Shown: positions 49,901-61,900 of the stretch, piece after piece
Layout: every line of letters begins with the position of its first letter
How positions within the stretch are numbered: the first letter of the stretch is position 1
Source: Montifringilla adamsi
Lineage: Eukaryota > Chordata > Aves > Passeriformes > Passeridae
Length of the DNA stretch: 64,000 bases
Assembly (NCBI GenBank): GCA_017590115.1
Contig: JAGGNK010012559.1
Span: 5,767,706 to 5,831,705 of the forward strand
Direction: 5' to 3'
Notes under the pieces: model-generated
The model's input: the letters and a program-made list of their open reading frames with translations, nothing else
The model's database searches: none
Told to the model about the DNA's origin: nothing
Made by a program: the position numbers and the translations under genes

Positions 49901-52900
49901 AAAGAAAATTAAATTGCTGACTTTAAAACTCTCCTGCAGTGATTCAACAACTACAGAGCACACAGGACAAGTTTGTGACAGTGTTCTGCTCTTCCACACT
50001 CAGTTGATGTGCTGATAATTGAGTTAATAATGTTCAAATATCAGTTATTTCAGTGATCAGAGTTTAATTCTGTGTTAGCAAAGCTGGATCCAGTTTCTGA
50101 GCTGGTGATGCCAGAGGCTGCCCTGACAGTTTGGGGCTTCCATGGAGAATTCTTGTCCCCCTCTGCTGCCCTTTTCTCCCCGAGTTTGTTCTCACAAATC
50201 CCTGCGTTTGGATGAAGCAGTGGAGCTGGTGGAGGTGGTTTCAAATCAAAACATTTTAGGAATCCAATTTAATTTAAATTTTTTTTTTTTTTAGGGGTAA
50301 CTTTTCACTCCCCAGATTCTTGGGATTTGTGGAACATTTTGTGTTAGCCTTGATCCCAGGGGTTTGCAGGGTGCTGTGATCATCCCTCCCTCAGTGACAA
50401 CTTAGTCACTGCTAATCACAGCAGTGTGGGAGCTGATGGCAGATGCTGTGAGCCACTTGCTGCCCAATTTCAAATACCTGCAGAATCTGGGGTTATTTTT
50501 GGAGCTGTATTAATATGTTAAAACCTTATCTGAAGTTGTTCAGGGTTGATGCTTAGAAGGAAGAACCTGATGGGCCAGTTTTAGCTGTAGCTATTGAGCT
50601 GATTTAATATTTTAATTCATGGCAGCCTGAGGAATTACTCATTTTCAGTGCTCATCCAAGTTGATGGGAACTTGCTTTTTTTTTCTTTGGTGAAAATCTT
50701 TAAGGTTTGTTTCCTCAGACTCCTGAAATGTTGTAAAAATAACTTTCAACTCCTTTCTGCCTGTACTGTGTCCCTGAGGTGCCTCTGTTTCCCTTCTCTC
50801 CACAGAAAGAGGTGTGTGCTTACCAACAGTATCACTGTGGATACTTTTTGTTTATATTGAAGCAGCCATTAGATTTAAAGATTTAAAAAACTTCCATGTG
50901 GACCTTTGTCGTCCATTTGCAGCACACTGGTGAGTGCTTCTCTGTCCTTGTCCTATCAACCTTTATTTCACCAGGAAAATGAATTATCAAGGCTTTTATT
51001 TGGGTTCAGGGCCTGACTGTTCAGTTTTTCCTCACAATTCTGCCATGAAATATTCCATGAGAAATGTGTGTAAACAAGGACCCAGTGCCACCTTTCTGTG
51101 CTGGGAGGCATTTGCAGTGTGGATATTCCAAGCATTTCTTGAAAGCTCCTGTGGAACAGCAAAAACCACTTTATAAATCAGTTTATGTGGACATGGTTCA
51201 CATATACATATGAATTGTGTATATATTTGATTTTAATTTGCTATCATGGCTACAGTTTGATTCATAATATTGCTTTTTTTTTTTTTTTTTCCTCCCTTAG
51301 CATTGGCTACCCTGTTGTGACTTTGGGCTTTGGCTTTAAAAGTTACGTCAGCTACAAGATGCGTTTGAGGAAGCAGAAGGAGGTGCAGAAGGAGAACGAG
51401 TTCTACATGCAGCTCCTGCAGCAGGCTCTGCCCCCAGAGCAGCAGATGCTGCAAAGGCAAGAGAGGGAGGCAGAGGAAGGCAAGTTATCCCTTCATGTGT
51501 GCTCTGTTCTCTGCTGTTCCGAGGGAAAACAAACCCCAGACGTGCTGAGGAGGAGCTGCTCCAGCCTTGGCTCTGTTTGGGAGTGTGGTGAGCTCAGAAG
51601 GGCAGAAATGAAATCACTCTGGAGTGGTTGATGTGACAGGAAAAGGGAATTACGGCCCCTCTGCCCAGTTCTTCATTAGCAGCTGCGTCAGTCTGGTCAG
51701 TCAGTGTTGTGTGAAGCTCTAGTATTTATTCTTAAATCTCTCTTTCCTGCCTGGAATGAGGCAAAAGCCTTAAAACAGGTGACTTTGGATTCTCTTTTCT
51801 AGAGAGTCTCCAATCCTGATAGTTTCCTGCAGGAATGATGGATGTGTCCATAATGATTTTTTCTTTCTGTGGCATGCTATTGATGGATTTAATGAACTAA
51901 GTTGGTTTTTTTTTTTTTTTACTTTGGTGTTGCAGCAGCCAAAGGATTATCTGATATGGATTCCTCAATACTCCTGCAGCACAATGGAGGCATTCCAGCC
52001 AATAAAAAAATCTCTGCAACGTTGCCAGAGCTGGAATATCGAGAAAAAGGGAAAGAAAAGGACAAGGATGCAAAGAAACACAACCTTGGAATAAACAACA
52101 ATATTTTGCAACCTGTAGACTCTAAAATACAAGAAATTGAATATATGGAAAACCATATCAATAGTAAAAGATTAAATAATGATCTTGTAGGAAGTACAGA
52201 AAACCTCTTAAAAGAGGACTCATGCACTGCCTCGTCCAAAAATTACAAAAATGTCAGTGGGGTTGTGAACTCCTCACCCCGCAGCCACAGTGCAACCAAC
52301 GGGAGCATCCCCTCCTCATCCTCTAAAAATGAGAAAAAACAGAAATGTGCCAGCAAGAGCCCGAGCACACATAAGGACTTAATGGAAAACTGTATTCCTA
52401 ATAACCAGCTAAGCAAACCAGATGCACTGGTAAGGTAAGTTGGGCCTGAGCCTTGTCTCATCCTCCCTTGGTCCGTCAGGACTCGGGGGTTTAATTTGCT
52501 TTTTATCAGGAAAATGTCATTTGTGATCACGTAGAGAAGCCAGAGTTGTGCAGTGGTGGGAGAGGATCTCCAGGAGACGTGTGGAGCTGTGTTCCTGCTT
52601 TTTGTTTGACATGCAGCCTGGAGCAGATTGCTTCATTTCTGGCTCAGGATCTGCTGCTGCCCTGCCTCACTGCTCTGTTGTGAGGCACCAGAAATACTCT
52701 GGTGGAAGGCAGGAGGAAAACCTGAGAAAATCAGCTCATGTGTCCTTGACAGCTCTTCTGTGGAGCAGCCTTGCCTCTCCAGGGAGTTCACTGGGGTTTC
52801 TTGCTGCCTGAACAGGTGCTTTGGTTTTGTTTTCCCTTTGAAGTGTTTGGCTTTTGCTTTAATCTCTAATTCCAAGCGTGGAGGCAGCGAGTGCAGGGAG

Positions 52901-55900
52901 CCAGTGCTGGTGTGGAGCTGAGCTCAGCTCTGCTCTCAGCCCTGGGAATGTGTCAGCATGGACAAGTCCCAGCTGCACACGTGCTCCTGGGAGTTCAGAG
53001 GGACCTGTGAGGGGCAGTGGCTCACCCTGGCACAGAGGGTGTTGGCATGTGCTGCCAGGAAAGGCCCCAGTGAGGAAGGTGGTGTGACTGTGCGTGGAGA
53101 GATGTCTGGAACAAAAGCTGTTCCACAATTCTGCCCTTCTCCAGCATTCTCCACCTGGCCTGTGTCTCTTATTCCTTATTCCACCAAATCAATGGTGGCC
53201 AGCTTAATTGGCAGATCAGGCTTGTTTTCCCTGCCTTTGATAATTGGGCTTTTATCTCGGAGGATTTGTGCTGTGGGAACACAATTACTTCACTGGAAAT
53301 ACTATTTTCCCCTCTGATAATCACTCTACCTTGATTGACATACCCCTGCCAATTAAACACGTGGACTAATTGATACCTAATGTCTGTGGAGAACCTGTGT
53401 GAGGTTCAGAAAGCAGCCAGGCAGTGTGATCTGCGACAGGATGGATGGGCTGCAGATGGCTCTGCCTTCAGCAGAGCTGCTCCAGCTCCTGGCCAGGCCT
53501 GGCTGGCTGTCCCCAACCTCAGCTGGCAGCTCTGCACTCTTGGTGAGCTTTGTTTGCTCCCTCTTGGAGGGACAGAAGGCTCAGCTCAGTTTGCTGCAGT
53601 TGCAGACATTGCTAAGCCTTGAGCAGAGGGAAGGAATGAGCTGCCAGCCTGGGACAGGGATGAGAGTTCAACCTGGTGTGTTTAAAGCTTCAGTTTCCTG
53701 TTGAAATCCTTGTGTGGGAGCTTAGAGCAGGTGCTCACTAATTGCCCAAGGTGAGTTTTGGAACACAGAAATGAGTCTACAACAAAACAGATCCTGTCCT
53801 GAGGGAACTGCAGCTCCTGGGACTCGCTGGGGAAGGACACAGAGCACAGCTGTGCTCTGGAAGGGCCTTACTCTGCCCTGAGAGGGAGCTGAACTTCTTC
53901 AGACAAGTGTCTCTGGAATGTGTGGCTGTGGAGTTGTGCCACAAATCCCTGGGGCTGTTTGTTGTCCCTGATGTCCCCGTGCAGGCAGCCCAGGAGCACC
54001 AAAGCCCAGCCTCCTGCTCCCAGCTGCTGCCTGGAATCATTCATGAAATCTTGTTTCTGCTCAGCCTGGCTTGTGGAACTCCCACACCAGTGGGAGCATA
54101 AACTCACCTGACAAATTGGATGGGATGGATGCACTTAAATTTAAAAATTCATGGTGCTTTTTTTCTTTTAACCTTGTCAATTATCCCGTCCCTGGAGTTC
54201 CAGGCATTTGTTCATCATTTTTTCCACTTCCAGGAGTGTTACTCATTCCTGTTATTAAACTTTCAGGCTGCATTGCTGCTGGAGCCTGGAAAGGGCTGAG
54301 TGAAGTCCTGCATTTGTTCAGGCTCAGCTCAGACCTGCTCAGCTTCCAAATAAAGCTGCTTTTTCTGCCTGGGTGTCCAGCAGGATGGCAGACCCGAGCT
54401 GCTTTCCTTTTGTGTCCACAGATGATGGCCCTGGGCTGAGTAACCAGCAGCAAATGTGAAATATTCCTTCTGCTGCTGGGGCTTGGGGATTAGCAGGGCT
54501 GGAGACAGTCAAGATCAGGAGGTTTTGGAAACTAGGAATTTTACAGAGTTGTTAACTTTGAAATGTTTGATGTGATCCATCTGGAAGAGTCCTGCTAGTT
54601 AAGGTTTATGCAAATATTTTATACATGCTCTTATTTGAAGCTAAGTTTTCCTTTTTGCTGTTTCTGCTGCAATGTCAGGGCCTGAGTGCTTGGTTTTGTA
54701 AAGAGGAACTTCTGATGCCCATCCCTGGGGATTGTTCCATTCTTGCTGGAGCTGAGGGGTCCCAGAGGCTCAGGAACCTCTGGGGTTTTCTGAGACATCT
54801 CCTCAGGGTGCTGGAATCTGCTGCAGCTTGTCAAGCCCTTTATCCCTGAGTCTGAACCTGTGATGTGAGTGCTTCTTCCCCAGCTCCCTGGCCATGGGGC
54901 ACTGGAGGCATCCATTTGGGATCAGCCTGGTGTCCCTTTGCACTCTGCTACCATTTCACTGTCATTCCTGAATGAGGTGACACGGATTTACAGCCTCGAT
55001 ATATGGAACAAGTCCAAGCTGTAATTGCTGCAGAATTATATCTTTTTTTTTGTTGTTTATTCCACATTACACTGCAAAACCCATGATCTGCCTCTGCCTT
55101 TCAGCACCCTTAAAAATCCCTGCACTGGAACCACACAAAAACCTGGCAGGGCAGCTTGGCAGAACTGTCTGTATCCACAGAGGTCCTGCCTTTGGCACAC
55201 GAGGTGATGAACAAGCTGTCTCATGTACTAATTATTCCCACAGATAACGAGGACATCTTCTGGCAGTTGGACTGGGAAAATTCTTGGTGAAGCAAAAGCT
55301 GCTCTGCCACAGCTTATTTCACTTTCCTAAAATGGTGTTACCTGCAGAGACAGACTGGGAGGTTTTAATGTGAATTTGGTGCTAATATTGTGAAATTTGG
55401 TGACATCGCTGATGGGCAGAGAGGGGCTGGTGCCTCCTGCTCACGCCCCTGCCTGGAGTGGCATTAAAGCAGCAGAAGGTTTCCTGTGTCAGCTGCAGGG
55501 GGGTGATGGCCAAGGTTTCCTGCCCCAGGAAGGCAAGCACAGAACAGAAAACCAGAATTGGGAACGTCAGTGAGGAGTGTGGGAGCCAATCCCTCCTGCA
55601 GCCCCTTCCCAAGGCAGCAGAGAGCTCAGGAACAGAGCAGCTTTTGGAAATGGCAGCAGCAGGGAGGGCAGGGTCCTGGCTTTCTGGGATTTCTGGCTTT
55701 TTGGGAGTGAAAGCTGCTCCCAGGATCTGCAGGGAGAGCCTGTCAGTCCCAGCAGGGGCACAGGGGCACCTCAAAGAACAGCTTCACTGCCAGCTTCTGC
55801 TTGTGCCAGGCAGAGCTGGGGCTTTGGGAGAGCATCTCAGGGCCCTGTGGGTACTTGAAAATGATAATTTTTATATAAGCTGTGTTTCATTCGAGTGCAA

Positions 55901-58900
55901 TTGCCAGGTGATTATGGGATGGAGTAAACTGAGCACCCAGCCATCAGTGCTGGGGAGCATTAAAGCTGAATTGAGATGTCTTTAGGTTCATCCATCAATC
56001 TCCCCCGAGGCATTTGGGGAAATATTCCCTCTCCGAGGTGATCCCTGATTAATTCTCCTCGCAGGGAATGGCAGGAGGTGGTGCTCAGCAAAGGAAATTG
56101 GTAAATCTGCAGTCAGAGCAATGACAAACTGAAGGAATTGACCTCGCTTGTGTAAACAGCACAACATAATCTGCAACTAAAGCCTCATTTAAAAACAGGT
56201 TTGTGTCAGAGTGAGTGCTGCTGTGTGCAGCAGCAGGGAAAACATCTTCCAGAACTCAGGTTTTCTTTGCTCCCCCTCCTCTGTAAATAATTTTCTCCAG
56301 TAAGCCAGGAAATAAGTGACTTAAGCAGCAAATGAAATGAGAGTAAGAATAACAATCATGTGCAAACTGCTGCTTTAGGGGTCATTTATCACTGTAGCAG
56401 CAGTGCAGGCTGTTCAGAGGGGGGAGGCCTCCCCTGCCCTGCTCCCTGCTTGCAGCAGAGATTGTTTATGCCTTTGTGTTGGTTTACCTTGATGTGCTTT
56501 TATTTTGGAGTGCTGTTAATGTCCTGGTGGAGAGGTGACCTCTGGGACAGTGCAGGGAGCACCTGTGGGTCTCAGGGGTAGCTCCCTTCTTGTTTTCTCC
56601 TTAATGAACTTGTGTCTGCCTAATTGGGACAGAAACCATCCAGGAAGCCTTTGCATGGTGATGGATTTTGATCTTCCCCTGGTTTTAGGGAGACAGGAGC
56701 CTGTATTTGCTCTGCAATTGGCAGAAAACAGATTTTTCTCTGCTCTGCTGTTTCAAGCTGCAGCAAAACCTTCAATGTAATGAAATGGGGTAATTAAAAC
56801 CTGCTGAAATCTTACTGTGAAACCTCATTCCAAACAAGCCCACTGATAAAGCAGTTTGCAGTGGTTCTCTCGTTGACAGAGAGGAATTTTCTGTGTTAGT
56901 TTTTTCCTGGCCCCTTTGGGGTGATGTCTCGTGGATGTTCCACCCTCCCTGAGCCCTGACCCCACAAATTGCAAACCCACAGCAGGGAGGGCTGTGCCTG
57001 TGGCCTCATCTCTGCTGCTCCCCAGGATCCTGCAGCTCTGTTCCAGCCCCATTCAGGTGCAGGAATGCCAGCAGCCAGATGGCTCCACAACCCTGCCAAA
57101 AATACAAATTCAGCCTGTCCTGTGCCAGCCCCTCAGAGCTGGTCAGGCCTTATCTGCTCAGGGTTTCTTTTCCTGGAATACTCGATACCCAAAATAAATC
57201 AAAATAAATATCTGAGTTTGGCACAGTCTGAGCTCCAGGTAGAAGCTATTTACAGCTCTTATCTTCAGTTATCACTCCATTGCAGCCATGGATATTGAGG
57301 TTGTTTCTGGGTCACTCTAAAGTGGCATTCAGGTGCATTCCTCTATTTGAACAGCATTTTTCCACTTGTTTATCAAAACCTGGATTAAAACCCATCAGCT
57401 TCTTACACTCTTTAATTAAAGCATTTGCTCTCTCTAAAACACTGGGCTGCTGCTTTTTGGCAGATGAAATGAAACTCTGATTTCTGTGCCCAATAACTGA
57501 CTGCCCTGTCCATCATTTAACACTGCCCAGGGTGGCACCACTCACCCAAAGCCAGCTGCTGCTGTTCCCATTTTGGGGCTAAAGTTGGAATATTTGGTCA
57601 GGTTTGCAAATTCTTTCCCTCAGCAGAGCACCAGGCGTTGAAGTGATTTGTGCACTTCCCTTTGAGGTGGGTGCTTGCTTTGTGCTGTTACTGTTTGCCT
57701 GTAAATAGATTTTTTTCTTCTGTCTGAGGGTGCTTTTGACCATTTCTAGAGCCCTGAAGGAGTTAATCTTGCTGGAAGGGCACTTGCATGGACCTGGAGG
57801 GGCTGAGACTGGAGTGGGCTGAGTGTCCCAGCCCAGCCCTGCTCCTCTGGGGCTGCTCTGGCTCCTCGTTCCCCCTGTCCCCTCTCTGGGCTGTTTTTGC
57901 TGTTACAAACCCACTTCTCTGCATTTCCACAGCCTTGGGGACTCCACACTCCCCCTGTGCAGGCAGTGGCACAGGATGTTCTCCCTGCTCATCTCTCGGT
58001 GCCTTTTAGGCTGAGATTTCCCTGCCCTGAAACCCAAAAATGTTTCATGAAGAAATCAGAAAGCTGCAGCCATTCATCTGCACTGCTGAGTGTCACTAAG
58101 GGCAGCTCTTTTTGGCTTTTGTCAATGTTCTCCTGGTCTTAACGTCCCACTGCCACCAATTCAGAATGCAAGCCTAGGAAATAAAACCACCTTCATCTTC
58201 TTTATGGACACTTAAAAACTCTCAAATCAATAAGTGGCAGAGCAAAGGAGGGTTGTGTGAGAATGGCTGGGGTGTATTGCTTTCAAGAAGTGTGTAACAG
58301 AGTTTAAAAGGGTTGATTATTCACCTGTGATGTGTTTTTATTCTAAGAATCAATAACCTTATTTGTGGAGGGAAAATGAAAGTGAGCTGAGTGCCTCTCC
58401 TCCGAAACGTGTGTTTTATTTAACAATATTTTAATTAAAAAGCTTACATGAATCTTCAAGAACTTTCCAAAGCTACAATTTCAAGTGTAGAGCAGATGGT
58501 CTCTGTTCAAGAGCAATTAAAACTAAATTTACTGACTCCTGAGCTGGGGATGACTTAACACATCCTCTCACTCTGCATGCACATCGTGTGCTGCAAGAAA
58601 ACACCAACACGTTGAGGTGACAACTCCCAGCTCAGCTCTGGCTGCCAAACCAAACTCAGCATTTGTGGACAGAGTGAAATCTCTGGCTTTGCCTCTGTGC
58701 TGCTTTGGGGCTTCTCAGACCTCAGGGGAAATGGGATTCCATGGGATTTATTTCAGCAGGTGGCAGGGAATTCCTGGGGGAGGCTCTGAGGTGTGTGTGC
58801 AGTGACAGAAAAGCTGATTATTTAGCAAGGAAAAGCAGAGAACTGGGAGAGTCCGTTGTTGGGAGGCTGCAGGTTTGAGGGTTTGGCAGATGGTGCCAGG

Positions 58901-61900
58901 TTTATTCTGATTTTATGGGATGTGCCTGAACCTTGGGGTGAGGGGGCAGGAAGTGTCCTGTGGAATTGTCTTTGCCAGCGTCAGAAACAAAGTTCACTCT
59001 TTAGAATTTTTAAAAGTTTAATAAGGGATAAAAAGGGACAAACATCCAGCACTGGTGATGTTGGGGTAAAACAATATTCTCTATATACTGTTCCATTCCA
59101 GGGGTATATACATATTCATGAGTTTTATACATTATTCAAACGTTCTTGTGAGTTGTTTCAGGGATTTTCTTGCTTGGTTTTAACCTTTGGTCACTAAATC
59201 AATATATTTTATTTCTTCTCCTTGTTTTTACATTCCATCCTGTTGTTTTTAAGTCCCTGATAACAGAGAGTCCATAAATTCTTCCTCTAGGTGTTCTGGT
59301 TTTTGTCCCTGTTACCTTGTCTTTCAGGTAAGATAGTCCACAAATGTGGGGAATCATCTAATTTTATTTTACACCATTCTCTGAGTTAGAGAATGAAAAT
59401 GCCTCATGAAAAAGGTATTTTAACATCCCACAGTCTGTATTTTAATACAGATTAAAAATACAGAATACAAATGATTCTTGTATTATTTAATAGAGAATAC
59501 AAATTATCATATATGTCTAATATATTTATCACAGTGATATTTCTGTAAGCTACAGGGTGCACACACAAACTGACAGGTTATACTCTACCAAAAGCAAGTA
59601 TAAACATCAAACCAGCTGTGCAAAAGCTGACAGAAAAATGCAAAGCCAAGGTGTGATAGGTTTTTTTTCTTTGAGCTAGGTTTTATGAGAATTTATTACA
59701 CTGGAGATAGCCTAGCTACCTCAATGGCATAAAATTAGTAGGATGGGTTTTGAGGTAGTGTTAGAAAAGTTTTAATTAAAGGCAAAATAACAAAACTATT
59801 TACAGAGAAAACTTGAGTTAGAGGTAAGAGTTCTTGGTAAAAATACCCTACAAAAGTGATTTTTTTTTTTTGTTCTCTTCTTTTTCTAGTGAATTGCCTA
59901 GGCATGACCTTTTGGCTTCTGTCAATTGGTTATCCTTAACTTTGAGGTGAAGTCCCCAAGGTCTTATGAGGTGTCTTTTTACTAAACTGAGAGAAACTTG
60001 TGGGCTTTTTTCCTTTTTAAGGAGCCAAAGGATAATTTGTTCACTCGTGTGGCATTCACGTTCTCTGAAAAAATCCCTTCACCCAGGTTTTTTCTCCTGG
60101 GAAGCTGAAAAGCAGCGAGAGAGGCCTCAGAGAAAAGGAGAACAATTCTTATCTCATTTTCTTCTCCTGTGTGGAATGTGTTTGGAGATAATTTACCCAC
60201 AGGTGATTGTTCCTTTGCATTCTGCTGTGAGTTGTTTTCACTCTTTGGCCAGCTGGGGCCAAGCTGTGTCAGGACTCTGGAAAGTGTCACCAGTTTTCAT
60301 TATTATCTTTTTAGCATTCAGTAAGTATCCTTTCTGTATTCTTTAGTATAGTACAGTATTTTTTAAATATAATATAGAGTAATAAAATCATAAATGAGCC
60401 TCTGAGAACGTGGAGTCAGCTGCATCATTCCTGCCTCCGTCGGGGGCTCCTCGGGTCAACAAGGAGCACACTGCTACAACCACACCGCTGTCGTTTGTCC
60501 CCCAGGCTGGAGCAGGACATCAAGAAGCTGAAGGCTGACCTGCAGGCCAGCAGGCAGGTGGAGCAGGAGCTGCGCAGCCAGGTGAGCTCGCTGAGCTCCG
60601 CCGAGCGCGGCGCGCGCGCCGAGACGGGCCAGCTGCGCCAGGAGAACGAGCTGCTGCAGAACAAGTACGTGGGCACTGCCCTGGGGGGCTGCCAGGGAGG
60701 GCAGGAGCCTCCCCTGGCGTGGATGTGGAACCCCCTGTCCCCGCTGAGTTGTTGTCATGTGGAAGTGCAGGGGAGCTCGGGCGGAGATGTGAGCGGCCGT
60801 TGTTGGGAGTGAAAATGAGCACGCGGTGATGCAAAACTGGCACGGGGGGGTTGGCAGCCTCAGGGTGGTGGCAGCAGTGCCATCCCAGGGGGGCTCAGCC
60901 CTCCTGCAGTGCCAGCTGTGCTTCTGCTGGAGCAGGGATCCTGCACAAGGGGGGAGTTTTCCTCTGGAGCTCCAGGGTGCTGGAGATGGGCCTGGTGTTC
61001 CCCTGGGAATGCAGGGCAGGGGAAAGCTGCTCCTCTGGGAATGCAGGGCAGAGGAAAATGCAATGGGAAAAGGCTGCTCCTCTGGGAATGCAGTGGGGAA
61101 AGGGCTGCTCCTCTGGGAGTGCAGAGCAGAAGAAAGCTGCACCTCTGGGAATGCAGTGGGAAAGGGCTCCTTTGGGAATGCAGTGGGGAGGAAAGCTGCT
61201 CCTCTGGGAATGCAGTGGGAAAGGGCTGCTCTGGTAGCCCAAAATCTCAGATTGTATCCAGGTAGGAATGCTTGGCTCCTCCCTCTGGGCAGAGCATCTC
61301 CCAGTGGGATGATGGAATTTGATCAGCCAAGCAGGGACACTCAGTGGCCATGAACAGAAGGTCATTAATAATTAATGGACCATTAACAGGAGATATCTCC
61401 TGGAGGAGGATTGGGTATGGAAGGGATAAAGAAAATTGCCCAATGAACAGAACTGCCCAGCTCTGACAGATGGGGATAGAAAACCCCCAGCCACAGCTTG
61501 CAGCCTAAGACAGAAACAAGGCTCATCTTTACCATTTCTAAAAGCTTAATAAGGGATAAATATATATATTTTATATATATAACTGTGGTGGTTTCAGTTC
61601 AAAGCAGGCAGAAACACCCATTTTGTGTGATGGTTTTGGTTCACCAACTGGAGATTTCTCTGCACCACTTGGTGTGGTGGGGTCAGTGTTGGCCAAATGC
61701 CCCTGCACCCTCTAGAGTTATTTACTCATTTCTTGCTGTGGGTTGGGATTGGGAGGAAGGCAAAGCAGCCTCCAAACTTCAAAAGGGCATAAAGAAAACT
61801 TCAGGTGATATATTACACTATATTAAAAAGCAGTTAAAAGGGATTACAAATTGTGCTATATTCAAGTCTTTGTGATCAATAATAACTTGTAAAAGCAAAT

